Assembly: GCA_013423325.1 (NCBI GenBank)
Contig: BLJB01000029.1
Span: forward strand, 124,141-188,140
DNA length: 64,000 bases
Source: Usnea hakonensis
Taxonomy: Eukaryota > Ascomycota > Lecanoromycetes > Lecanorales > Parmeliaceae
Direction: 5' to 3'
Position 1 is the stretch's first letter. The number at the start of each line of letters is the position of its first letter. Shown here piece by piece: positions 32,797 through 44,279 of the stretch. Below the pieces are notes generated by a model. The model had not been told where the DNA came from and did not search any database. It saw nothing but the letters and a program-made list of their open reading frames with translations. The translations under genes were made by a program, and so were the position numbers.

Positions 32797-34413
32797 GTGC
32801 ATGGCTATGTTGGCCTAGGACAAGGGGCTATTCAGAGCATCGATGCGTCACGTCTGCTCAAAGGTTTGGAACACCCCTGCTCAAGGTCAGAAAATTGGTG
32901 CAGTTGCCAAGCATTAGTGTAACTTCCCTTCCAGAAAGCCGTTAGTACAAAGCTCTCCAAACATGTCAAATTCTCCCATTCATGCTTCTCAAAGGAACGA
33001 GGTATCTGCTACCTGTGGCAGGCACGAGTACACGCGAATCCCCACCAACATCCTGCTTGACCTTATCCCCCACCCGGATCCTCGACTTCATGAAAGCGGC
33101 TTCATTGCCCGGGATCATCGGTTTGCTTGTAGTCGAATTAGCTTTGATGACAGCATGATACCCCGAGCAGCCGACTTGGTGAAAATAATATAAAGAGGGT
33201 GTCTTCTAGATATGCTCCTATGTCTACGATTGTGAAGGCTGCTGGCAGGAATTGGCATTGAGTAATTATCAAATGTTCTTCAATTCTAGGAGAGACATCT
33301 TCGATACTTACTCCTAAAACATTCAGCATCTCAGTTGCCGACTCGGTGAATCCACCTCTGCGTCGTCCCTCATCCCGATCGTGTGGGCAGCTTTCTAGGT
33401 GCATCTTCCTAGAGATTGATACATGGTCGATTTGGTTGCTTTCTTCTTTTCTTCCTTGGCCCATGAAATAATCTTTCGTCTCGAATCGAGGCGGCAACCG
33501 CCAACAGGCTATCGAGCGTCCGCTTACCTGGGGCGTCGAGGTAAGGTAAGGAAGGAGAATCAAGTCGGTCGAGGCAAAGGGCATCTATACAATGATTGCG
33601 AGCGTATTGGGGGATTGACTTGGGGTGGTACAAGATCAGGCTGTGGGCTTTGCTGAAACATCTGACGTGGCTACTGCGGTAGATCTTGGGAATAAACCAA
33701 TCGGGGAAATTGCCAAGGCTAAAACAGTCTTGGCAAAACACCCGGACCGGTTAATACACACTCCACTTTCATCCTTCCTCTCGTTCATATCGCCCAATAT
33801 TCGAACGTCCCAAAAGGCGCGCGCACTTGCACAGCCCACTTCAGGAGGTCCCAGAAATAATCAGGCTACGAGATGCAGGGTAGCAGGGAAGGGCTGACAT
33901 GCGCCATTTAACCCCTCCTCCAGGTTGTTTTTCAGCTCCGTCCGGACGAAGTACACTTGCATCAAGGCTCCCTAGTTGCATCACAGAACAGTAGCCATGA
34001 TATGAAATATATATATATAGAAGGCTACCGATCTACGCCAAGACCCATCTACGCTTGCAAACCATTGCACAATGCATCCTTTGGGTTCCAACTTGTGAGT
34101 TCCGCGGGCTCCTTCGATCCGGGTAGAATCTAATTCTCTTCCTTACCATCGAAATTTGTGCCAGAGGCTGAGCCAAATCATAGGCGACAGGATGCATGAC
34201 ATGTATGGGTTGGCGATACGTGCCGTCTGATCCACATGCCCTGCCTCGCATCTGCAGATGCTTTTAAGAAAAGGGTTCGCAGCCAATCAGACCGATTAAC
34301 TCAAGGCAAGGATAGTCGGACTGAGGGGTAGCGTGCATAAGCCGGTTTCTAGATGTTTGATTGCAAAACATCTCTCACAGCTCATAACTACGAAATCTAG
34401 GGAATGCGTGGTG
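32797..34413. other. 1.6-kb gene-poor region
   Basis: Short open frames on both strands show no recognisable motif. No gene is supported. Confidence 0.5.
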
Positions 34414-36231
34414 ATGGCAGGGCTTCAGGAAGATCGGAAATCCCATTCTACATTAGAGTGGCTCGGGAGAAACAGCATTGTAGGAGTGCCGCAAGCTCTC
34501 AGGCCTACGATCACTGTTGGCTTCGACAATACTCCTGAACTCGAAGGTGCTGGATAGGCTCCGGAAGTAAGTAATTTGCATGACTACTGAATCACCTCTT
34601 ACTGGAGACAGGTGCGCCTCGGAACAAGCCCAGAGGTCTTCTATAGTACTCTGCCTCCAGAAGCTATCGATGCCGTCGAAAAAACACAAGATCTGGTTCC
34701 TGCTAACGCAAAGGCTCGAAAATGGGCGAAATGGGTTCTGGCGATTTTGGGGCTGATGGTTGTGGCAGCATTAGCCATTGGACTTAAGGTCGGCCTCCAC
34801 AAAAAGAACAGGTGTGTAAATTTCAGGAGGTCGTTGCTTCTGCTGATAAAGTAAGCCTAAGGACGCCTCGGAAGCCAGTGAATAGCTCTTTGACACAACA
34901 GATCATCGATGATTCATCTCTTGCGGCCACCCTGGCGGCCAATGGCGATCGACATTTATTTTTCCAAGATCCTCAAGGTATCATACGCCGAATGATTTAC
35001 ACAGCAACCGAAAGTCAGTGGATCGCAGACCCGGATCCCATTACAATCCCGGACGCAAAGATGCTAACGCCAATGGCGATCAGTACTCCCACCGAAAATC
35101 AGGTAACATTCTCGCTATCACATAAGTAATTTACTAAACTGACGTCTTACCTTAGCTTGAATTTCATTATATCACTACGAACAATCGACTGAATTCAAGT
35201 CTATTCGATGGGCAAGATTGGACCCCTTATCAAAACCCGAGTTTCAATTTCACCACAGCCCCAGACACGCGGCAACTGTCAGTTACATCAAGTAGTCCCG
35301 TCACGTCAAATAGTTCCCAAATTAGGCCTTCGAATGGGACTGTCAATCTGAGTCTATTACTATACGAGGATTCGCGCGGCAACGTGGCCGCTCTCTTGCA
35401 GGTTGACGAGATTTGCCCGACTACCAATCTGACCCCTAGCGTTTTTTCTAGTGACGGCATTTCATCTTGGCACGATGTCACCGATATCAACCAGTCCATA
35501 CGGGATCCTTGCTTCTCGCCTGTCGAATACAATTCCTCCTACGACTCATATTTTCACACACTTGTCAGTACTGGCGTCATCAGCAGCAGCACGCTGTACG
35601 AATCACGCCCAGGCGCCAAATTTAGTCCCCCTTTCGCCACCGGAGCTTCATTTGATGTCAATGGGAGAGAATCTGGACTAAGCGTTGATTTGTTGATTTG
35701 CGACGATGGCACGCAAACATCCAGCTTTTCGTCAGACTCTCCATCCTTCCCGTGTAACAATGTGGGGTATACCACTTACCGATCCTGGACCAATGCCAGC
35801 TTCGGCTTCTTTGAGGCCCGTATGCAGTACCTGTTTAAATCTTTTCAATTTAGTAAGCTAGCTGACAGCTTTCATTAGAGGGGGATCCAGCACCTGACTA
35901 TGACGAAGACGATGGAGTCTACAAAAGTAATGCCGATAGCTACCTTAACATTGATCAATCCGACCTCGCCATCATTAATTATGGTTTTGGTTCCTTTGCA
36001 GTTTGGATCAACGGAACAAAGCCATCTCTTCTCGGTTACAATGATATTAATAAGGAGAACTTTGGGCCTAACGTCTCCTTCCCGTTCAAAAGGCTTGCTA
36101 GTATAAATTCACCGGAACAAAATACAAGCTACCTATATCACCAAATCGACAGAACAACCTTAGCCGAGGAGCGCTATGATAACTCTTTGAGCCGATGGCT
36201 TTCCACTAACATCACGGTTCCGAACACTTGA
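34414..36231 (+). pseudogene. membrane-anchored fucose-lectin-like gene, broken
   Basis: Segments 34414-34566, 34612-34811, 34862-35102, 35156-35852 and 35879-36231 rebuild a protein typical of fungal single-pass membrane proteins with a lectin-like outer domain. The short cytosolic start (HSTLEWLG...PEVFYSTLPPEA) is followed by a transmembrane helix (KWVLAILGLMVVAALAIGLK). The outer part has repeated strand-like blocks (HLFFQDPQGIIRRMIYTA, LEFHYITTNNRLNSSLFDG, NFGPNVSFPFKRLASI) and many N-x-S/T sites. Two lesions are seen. A TAG at 34555-34557, between EGAG and APE, interrupts the first exon. The last intron (GTAAGC at 35853 to TAG at 35878) is only 26 bp, too short to splice, and unspliced it runs into a stop. 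A further frame change may lie after 36228, where LETTVAGLPVTPIGYN continues in another frame. Lectin assignment is by resemblance only. Confidence 0.65.
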
Positions 36232-37440
36232 GACAACCGTAGCAGGACTCCCAGTCACTCCTATCGGCTATAATGCGAACACGGCGTTTGAGGATGGAGA
36301 GCTCACAGAGCGGGGATTTGTTTATATATGCACCCTGACAAGAAATCATTCTCGAGGCAAATCTACATAGATGGCACGAAGAATCTTACATACCATCCAA
36401 CCCAAATCCATCTTCTTCCCTCACCATGATTGAAAATAAATAAAGAAAGATCGAACGAAGCTGGGCCCTTCCAGCTGGCCCGGCCAGCGGTTGGGTCTGA
36501 AAATCCATAACTACAACAGCCATACTCCACAACTCGCCCCTAATACCATTTCCCCCCAACCTCGCCCTCCCCTTCCCCTTCCTCCACTCCATCTTCACAC
36601 ACCCCCCCCTCCCCGCCCGCACTGAATCTCCTCACAACCCAAACCCAAACCCAAATCCAAATTCAAATTCTCAAATGAACACCCTCCTCCTTCCCTTCCC
36701 TTCCCTCATCATACCTATCCCCCTCACCAAAAAAGAGAAAAGATCAAGTTTTCTCGAACGAGATAAACAAGGCTGCTGTCTACCTAGCTACTATGATCTA
36801 ACGACTATCTTTTTCTGTCTGTACTTATTGATTGATTGGGACTCTCCCTTGCCCTGCCCTAGCTACGGCACGCTAGGCCATGCCAGGCACGCCACCCCAT
36901 CCCTATAACTATAAATATAAATATAAAGCTGCGATAGGATAGGCTAGGATAGGACAGGATAGGATATAGGTTTCTAACGCCGATGACCCACGCCATGATG
37001 TGTTATTGGTATGGATGGAATTCTGAAGGGTAGGGTAGGGTAGTGGGGTTCCGGGATGGGAGAAAGAGGGAGAAAGAAGAAGAAGAAGAGGGAGAAAGAA
37101 GAAGAAGAAGAAGAAGAAGAAGAAGAAGAACAAGGGGGAGAGTTAAAGGGAAAAGGCAAAAGGAGACCCGGGAGAGGGGGGGGGGGAAAGTATAGTAGGT
37201 ACGATGGATATAGTAATGGATGGGATTAACAAACAAAACTAGAGTGAGAGAAATAAAAACACGGGGGAGGGAGGGTAGGGACGAATACAGCAGTAGTGGG
37301 AGGTAGGTAAAGGATATTTTTTCGCTAATCTGCGATTCGGCGAATGGACTGGGCTGGATGCACTATTCATTCATTGGACCTTTGAAATTTCGTAGTAGAG
37401 AATTCGTAACATCATGATAAGTCTCTGAAGACCTTTGCCA
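36232..37440. other. intergenic region with simple repeats
   Basis: Contains an interrupted GAA tract at about 37073-37131, short poly-G near 37178-37186, and AAACCC-like or AAATCC-like short repeats near 36640-36670. No gene is seen. Confidence 0.6.
37076..37131 (+). repeat. (GAA)n microsatellite
   Basis: Runs of AAG/GAA triplets interrupted once by GGGAGA. The reading frames through it on the reverse strand are artefacts of the repeat. Confidence 0.9.
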
Positions 37441-38527
37441 CTACTCCTTCGCAACGAGCACGCCTCTATAGCGCATCTCACCATGATCCAAGTGCTCAAA
37501 CGCCTTCTCAATGCCCTCCTTATCCAGCGGGAACGTCTCGACGATAGGCTTGATCTTGTGCACCGCCGCGAACTCCAGCATCTTGTTATGGATCGCTCGT
37601 GGCGCCACGACGCTCCCCTGCACTTTGAGGCCCATCAATATCAGTGGCATGTACGGGAACTCGAAGTTGCCTTCCGCGACGGTCAAGGGGAGGATGGTGG
37701 CCCCAGGAGCCAGGATGGACGAGTACAAGGCGTAGTCTGGCTTGGCGCTGGTGGTGATGAGGAGGCGGTTGAGCGGCTTGATGTTCTGGAGGTCTTCCGG
37801 CCCTTTGACGTTCTTCATGGCGTGAAACTCTAGGGCGCCCAGCTTCATGGCTTCCTCTTTCTTGCTGTCCGTGCCGCTGAAGACGACCACCTCGCAGCCC
37901 ATGTTGGCGGCGAACTGGATGGCGAGATGTCCGAGGCCGCCGATGCCGATGATGCCGACGCGCTCGGTAGGTCGCGTACCGTACATTTCCAGCGCGTTGA
38001 AGACCGTTGCGCCACCGCACATGAGCGGTGCTGCGTATTCGCTGGATATAGAGTCGGGTATCTCGAAGAGGTAGGCCTCGCGCCAGACGGCGTGCGAGGC
38101 AAAGGAACCGACGTGGAAGTCGCCTGTCCCGTACATCACTCGATGGGGGCAAAAGGTCTCCATGCCTGTCAGACACTGCTCGCAGCGACCGCAGCTGTCA
38201 TGGAGGTAGCCAAAGCCAACACGGTCGCCTCTGTGAAGGGCCAAAGGTTGGCTTGTATCTTTTGACTGTGAGGGGCGGGAAGAGCACTCACTTCTTCAAA
38301 TGGCGGACTTCTGGGCCAACGTCCTGGACAATGCCTGCGCCTTCGTGCCCTAGTACTTGATCTGCTAATCGGTAGTGTTCGTCTGTCCCACAGAGACCGC
38401 TGTGCGTGATTTTCAAAAGGATCTGATCGCCCCGCAGGTCATCGTGATGGGTAGTAGACTTGACAATTGAGCCATCCTTGGAGCCTTTGTAGACCGTGGA
38501 GGTGAAACCTTCCCCATTGGACGTCAT
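37441..38527 (-). CDS. zinc-dependent alcohol dehydrogenase (MDR, CAD-like)
   Basis: Exons 38527-38292 and 38230-37441 (61-bp intron GTGAGT...CACAG) encode about 341 residues. The catalytic zinc site shows Cys in HSGLCGTDEHY and His-Glu in LGHEGAGIV. The structural zinc loop is CGRCEQCLTGMETFC. The nucleotide-binding fold is GIGGLGHLAIQFAANMG with a following VVVFSGTDSKKEEA, where Ser/Thr in place of an acidic residue suggests NADP. The sequence resembles fungal NADP-dependent alcohol dehydrogenases of the cinnamyl type, which reduce aldehydes reversibly. It is convergent with nothing close by; the sugar transporter lies upstream on the same strand. Reading frame and motifs are intact, unlike the genes to its left. 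Confidence 0.93.
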
Positions 38528-38931
38528 GTTGATGCGAGTGTTTTAAAAGACGTGACGATGTTGTGTTATACTGGCGGAGAGAATCGTGTCCTTCAGGATT
38601 TGTGACTGAGGAGAATGGGAACATTTTGGAGGGACTGGATACTTAAAAGACTTGACAGCGCAACTTTGCAGTCGGATGTGGTGGAAAAAACGTTAAATGA
38701 CGTCAGGACGATTGGTAATATTGGTAATATTGATTAGAACATTTAAATGCCAAGACTCTTCGGATAATGTCCGGCACACAAGTCCGCCTTCCGAAAGTAC
38801 GGAGGAACATTTCCTATTTCAAATTTGATAGCACTACGAAATCGAGACTTGTATGTAGTAGATCTTCCTGGAGATATCTGCTTGCCTATATTCTATTAGA
38901 AGATCGCGTGACCTCTTGTCACAACCTCTTC
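38528..38931. other. intergenic region
   Basis: Nothing supported; it contains the end of the transporter transcript and the promoter of the dehydrogenase gene. Confidence 0.5.
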
Positions 38932-41184
38932 TCAAACACTCTCATTTTCCACCGCCAGACCCTTCGCCTCCTCAGCCTTCTCCGACGGCTGACTCAAAAC
39001 ACTGGCCCTCCTAGCATGCTCCTCAGTTTCTTCATAGCTGATGAGTAGCTCTCCGTTTTTGCCATAACGTCTCGGTTCATCGTGGGCAATTTTTACCACG
39101 GTGAAGTAAGAGCGGCATTTCCGGAAGATGCTATCCATTTCCTCCAAGGACCGGTATGCCGTTTCCGGATAGAAGAAATAGACCGCTGGTATTATAGCGG
39201 CGTTACTGCGCAGGGAAACTTTAGCGGTTGATGGATTTGACCATGTGGGAGAAATAGGTCAAAGTAGGAAGGGTGAGCTGGTTGTGGTCTTACATGACAG
39301 CAAAGACAACGTAAGTCTTATATTGTATAGAGGCGAAAGCGACGGGTGTCACCATCACAACCATGAAGTTGAAAGCCTTCATGTAATTAGCGTCGATGTA
39401 GAAACAGATCCAAACCAGATTTGGTCTACATACCCAATTGGCAGATGTCGACAAGGCGTTTGCCGGTGCTCGAATACGAAGAGGTACGATCTCAGCAGGG
39501 TATAGCCAAGTCATGCCGAGCCATCCAATGGCGAAGAATGTATTGAAGATGAAGAGAAATAGGGCTGCCACGATGCCGGTACCTTTGCCGGTGTATTTGT
39601 CCTGCATCGCTCTCAGCTACATATTGGGTTGACATTCATAGTGTCTTGGATGCATACCATAATTGCCAGTACTGCCATAGAAAACGTCATCCCTGCGGAC
39701 CCGAACAACATACTAAAGTAGACTTAGCAAAGCATCATTGAAAACCGCGCCTGGGTACTAACAGCTGGCGGCGGCCAAACTTCTCTATGGTGAAGACGGC
39801 AATCCATGAAGCTAAGAAGTATTCTGTCGAATTGAAGCTCAGTTTCCGTATTTGAGATGAAGGTTTTCCGTACCTGTTCCATTTGCTGCTGCCAAAGCCC
39901 TCGACGTCAAGCCACTCAAACCAATCTCCTCTTGATATATGGTTGCTGCGTAGTACGTGATAAGATTGATTCCAGTTATCTGTGGCGGATGAATGTTACC
40001 AGTAATACAATATCCGTGTAGTCGATTTGGATGTTACCTGCTGAAAGACTTGATTGACATATGCCAAAATAGTACGGTGAAGATGTCGATCTTCGCCCAT
40101 AGTGAACAAATCTCGAAAGCCGCCTTGAGACATCTCAAGAACTGTGTCTTTGATGGCCGTGAATTCACCGTGAACGTAAGGCTTAGGTTCGTCAGTGGCC
40201 CCACTTCGTCTATTTGAATTGGATACGTACATCGTCGGACGGAAGATCACTGAGAGCACTTAATACCGACAATGCTTCGTCTTCCTGCCCCTTCAAGATC
40301 AACCACCGAGGTGACTCTGGTAGCTCGAGAACGAAAAGCAAGACAATTAGCGCGAAAAATATCTGAAATCCGATGGGGAATCTCCAGGCGACGGTGTTGG
40401 GATCCAGGAAGGAAAAGCCAAAATCAAGCCAGTAGCTGAAGCAGATGCCTCCAGTGATCAGTGCACCCTAATTATCCAAGCTCATTAGCCCTCGTAGGTA
40501 TGTCTTGTAGGCGGACATACCTCGATCATGACCAATTGGCCCCGCCTGTGAGATCTAGAACACTCTGACTGCCAGGTCGGGACAGTTGATGTATTGAGAC
40601 CATTGCCAAAGCTTGCCATTATCGTCAGTATTGCTCACTCTGATAGCATCGAAGCTCGCACCCTGTGACCAGTCTTCCCGTGATGAATTGAGCCAACGAA
40701 AAGGATGAACACTGCAAAGTTGCACCAATGACCATGATCGAAGAGCCGAGAAAGATAGTCTTTCGGCGGCCAAGACGGTCTCCAATAAAGATCGTAGTGA
40801 TAGCTCCAAAGAAACATCCAACGTTGTAGGCAGCGACAGAGATACCTAGCCTCTTATCAGTCCGTTGCTAGCATACCTCTGTTCCCGGACTGGCAACGTA
40901 CCTTGGATGGTCGACCGATGTGTTTTCTGAGAGGCGTCGAGATGCTGAGCAGTTTCGGTGGCGGCGGTGATATCAATCTCTGGGAAAGTCTTCACGAAAG
41001 AAGATAGGGTCAATAGACCACCCATAACACCTTGATCATAGCCAAAAAGCCTACGTCTTATCAATACGCGCAATAGTCCAATTACAAAATGTCAGACCCA
41101 CAAGAAGTCTATCCCCGCGAGAACACCGACAGCAATGTTGAGCCTTGTGCCCTTGAGGCCAAAATAGCGGGAGTTCCCAAACAT
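38932..41184 (-). CDS. MFS sugar transporter
   Basis: Twelve exons on the reverse strand (41184-41102, 41050-40902, 40845-40662, 40611-40521, 40467-40231, 40181-40038, 39979-39874, 39823-39763, 39712-39658, 39601-39434, 39376-39294, 39205-38932) give about 544 residues, and every junction keeps phase. Sugar-porter signatures are seen: FLLFGYDQGVMGGLL, GDRLGRRKT, GFGNGLNTSTVPTWQSE, LPESPRWLILKGQ, ITGINLITYYAATIYQEEIG, EKFGRRQL, YPAEIVPLRIRAPANALSTS and YFFYPETAYRSLEEMD. Twelve membrane segments are expected. The family moves hexoses, pentoses or quinate with protons across the plasma membrane; the substrate cannot be read from sequence. Intron number is high, with exons as short as 55 bp. No lesion is seen. 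Confidence 0.93.
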
Positions 41185-42212
41185 GATTCCTAAGCGGTAG
41201 AACCCGTTCAGTCCCAGCGCAGAGTGGAAGCAAATTGCGAGTATCTAAACGATGATACAGCAGAGATAGAGACGCTTTGTGTGTACATGTAGATATATAC
41301 CGACGAGTCAAGACGATAACGGAAACACGGCACAAAGGTGGGGGAAGTGCACGACGTAATTTGGAAAGGATGTTCCAATAAGAATGCGAGACAGCTGCAG
41401 AAGGGCTTCTAGTCCATCGACTACTTTAGACAAGAATCCTGCAGGACTGATGCCGGGGGCCAAAATAAGAGATCCGATTGAAAAAGCATGCACTCCGTGG
41501 TACGAGTACCCGAACAAAAATAGACGCATCGCAATGGCACTGCTGCTACAACATTTAGTGATGAAGCACTTCGAGTACACGTGGAAACGTATTTGTAGCA
41601 CGGCTCACTTTGAACCGTACAGGCTGTGTGATATCCTCAATGAATCCATCTTTGCCAGCGGAAGTGAATCGCCGAGAAGCGGGGCAAGCATAGTTTGACT
41701 GAGCCGCTTTGCGATTCAGACATTGGCAAGGCGAGGTGTTGCATGAGTCGCATCTGCTACCCCATAATCGACAACAAGATCTTGAATATAAGACATCAAA
41801 ATCTTCCATCATCAAAGCGATACACAGGCTTCCATTAATGAGGTTATATCAGCGATGGTGAGACTGACGCGGGTTGTATGTACTTAGTACTCGTACATGT
41901 ACTCCGTATGTTGTATCTATTTGTACGCCTCCGAGAACGAATTTAGCGCTCCAATCACAGTACACCAGGAGATCAATTGGAATCAAGTGAAAGCTTCCGC
42001 CTATCAAGACTATTTCATCGTCAAAGCAAAGGAATGCTAGCCATTCTCGATATGCTTCTGATCAGATTCCTGAGGACTATTTGACAAGTGTGCTGCTTGA
42101 GCTCCCATCCACAGCCTTGCAACATCATATCTCGCATCTAGATATGCTATCAAGTCTTACGAGAGTGGTAGCAATGCACCGTTGGTCGGTGCATGGATGA
42201 TACGAGACGACC
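41185..42212. other. intergenic region
   Basis: No gene supported; open frames near 41308-41815 lack motifs. Contains a GTAC-rich stretch near 41878-41910. Confidence 0.5.
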
Positions 42213-44279
42213 TCACCAGCCGCTATCGCCTCCTCCCCCAACTGTTGTCGCTGCTGGTGCAACACCCCAGTCATCTCCTCCCGATCCACCACCCCAGGCA
42301 TCTCCTCCTCCAGCAGCGGGAGCTTCAAAGGCCTCGCCTCCAGCAGGAGCATCGAAGCCGCCAGTATCACCACCAGTGCCAAAGCCTCCATCACCATCTT
42401 CCTTGATTGGCTCCTTGCATCGCACTTTGGTGTGGCCCACTATCCTTTCGTCAGCGAAGAGCGACTCGATACATGCAAGTGGGTCAAGTAACATACTCTG
42501 ATCACAATTCGAACATTTGATTTTGCTGTAGTCGCGAGGTTTGGGGCAATCTCTGCTGAAATGGCCCATCTCGTCACAATTCTTACATTTGACGTTTTCG
42601 GGATTACGAGGCTTGTCGCATTCCTTGCTCATATGCCCTTCTGCAGTTTCGGCAATTGTTCCCGCCACCAGTAGGACAGTCTTTGGAAAAGTGACCCACT
42701 GCAAGCCGTCAGCTTTAGAACAGAAGACGATGGTATGAAAAGAGACTGACTTTCGTCGCATTTGCGACATTGCACACCCTCAGCAGAGCGAGGCTCCGTA
42801 CATTCGGCGGAAGTATGGCCAGATTGCCTAGATGATGTTAAAGATGCAGGATTCGGTTGATGGTCTATGACATGACTTACTTGCAGTTGCGACATGCAAA
42901 TCTGTCCACGCGTGCTATGGGGCAGTCACGGACTCGGTGGCCAACTTCATCACAATTGACGCACTTGACTTGGACCTTGTCGGCGTTCCCTGTGGCCTCC
43001 TGTGGGCAGGCGCGAGTAGTATGACCGAGCTCTGGGAAGCATGGTCAGCCAATTTAGGCGGCACAAACACATTAGAAGTCCTACCGTCACAGCGATTGCA
43101 TTTCGGAATACCACGTTCCAAAGGAAATCCCGCGTTTTTAAGGCGCTCGAGGTTTTCCTCAGGCGTCTCGGGCCAACCTTGCTTTGCGGTCTCACGCTTG
43201 GGCTTCGGTGAGAGATGGAAGCTGACCTTGTACGTTTTGTTAAGCTCGCCCTGAAGGTTGACATACGTGTGAGTCTTGCCCAATTCGTTCTCAGTCGCAA
43301 TTAAGTAGGTATTGAAACTCTGGGAACGAAATGCCATCTCAAGCTCATCAAAAGTGGCATCCGAAGCACCTTTAGTATACACTTGAAAAGCCTGATCAAA
43401 GAAAGTTAGCTTCCCGTGCAATTGGACATATCTTGTCTACACGTACTTGACGAAAGTCATCCAAGTCACGTTCCTTATCGGCCGCCTGAAGGGCAGCCCA
43501 TGCATCTTCTGCACTCATGTCGGCCACGTGAGAGTTATCAAAGACGCGATTGGCGGTACAGTCCGAGGTTTGGTGTCCTAAAGATGGTGTCACTTGAAGC
43601 AAGCTGGCCGTCGACATGGAAGATTTACCTTCTTGCTTGCAGTTGAAGCACTTGGGCGGAGGCTTATTTGGGCATTCGGAAGCAGGGTGACCTTCATTCT
43701 GACAGACACGGCAGGTCCCCTTGAACACGCGGGGATTGGGGCAAGCGGCTTTAGAGTGACTATAGAATACGTCAGCATAGACTCAAGGTAGGGAACTGCA
43801 TGCTCACCCTTCTTCCCCACAATTGAAACACTTCCCATCATTACCCCCGCCTTCTGGAGCAGTTGGACATTGACGGGCCATGTGGCCAGGTTCGCCACAG
43901 CTATATCATATCAGCGACAGGCCAGGTACTTGAAAACGGCGAGCTCAGATGACTTACCGACGGCATGTAAAGTCTCCTCCAGGTTTGTCTTCTTTGGCCG
44001 TCATCTCGCCGTTGGTAGCACCAAAATCACCGTCGAGTTTTGCTCCAGCGTCAGCACCATCATTCCAAGTGTCGGCTGCTCCCACTCCGGATTCCCAGTC
44101 TCCAGCACCGGCTAAAGAGGAAGGCATGAGTTAGCGACATTGTCAGATCTTCAAGGAAAAAACCCAACGGGTAAGCGAGGTACAGTGATGCTAGAGTGCT
44201 TGGGAGCTGTGCACGAGAGTGTGTGGTATAGGCGGGGTAAGAATTCGAGCAACTCACCAGACGCGTTCCAATCACCCAT
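42213..44279 (-). CDS. cnjB: zinc-knuckle (CCHC) nucleic-acid-binding protein of the CnjB type, frameshifted
   Basis: Exons on the reverse strand: 44279-44258, 44111-43958, 43900-43808, 43759-43629, 43577-43447, 43391-43085, 43031-42881, 42827-42751, 42698-42497, 42439-42213. The start is MGDWNASAGAGDWESG. About ten CCHC knuckles follow, for example CRRCGEPGHMARQC, CFNCGEEGHSKAAC, CRVCQNEGHPASEC, CFNCKQEGHQTSDC, CVNCDEVGHRVRDC, CKNCDEMGHFSRDC and CSNCDQMGHTKVRC. A DUF-like block (AFQVYTKGASDATFDELEMA) sits between knuckles 4 and 5. The tail is Gly/Ala-rich with GDDW and GGGDSGW. Within exon 9, at about 42642, the frame breaks: CRNC and EGHMSKEC are separated by one base instead of the six needed for two linker residues. 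As read, translation would fail there. Such proteins bind single-stranded RNA or DNA. Confidence 0.85.

Noticed and set aside
29318..36231. RIP (repeat-induced point mutation) as the cause of all lesions
   Set aside because: Only one or two of the stops can be C-to-T changes, the codons around them are not AT-enriched, and the block is not repeated in the window. It cannot be shown from this sequence.
36909..37236. Serine/phenylalanine-rich open frames on the reverse strand
   Set aside because: Generated by the GAA microsatellite read in three frames.
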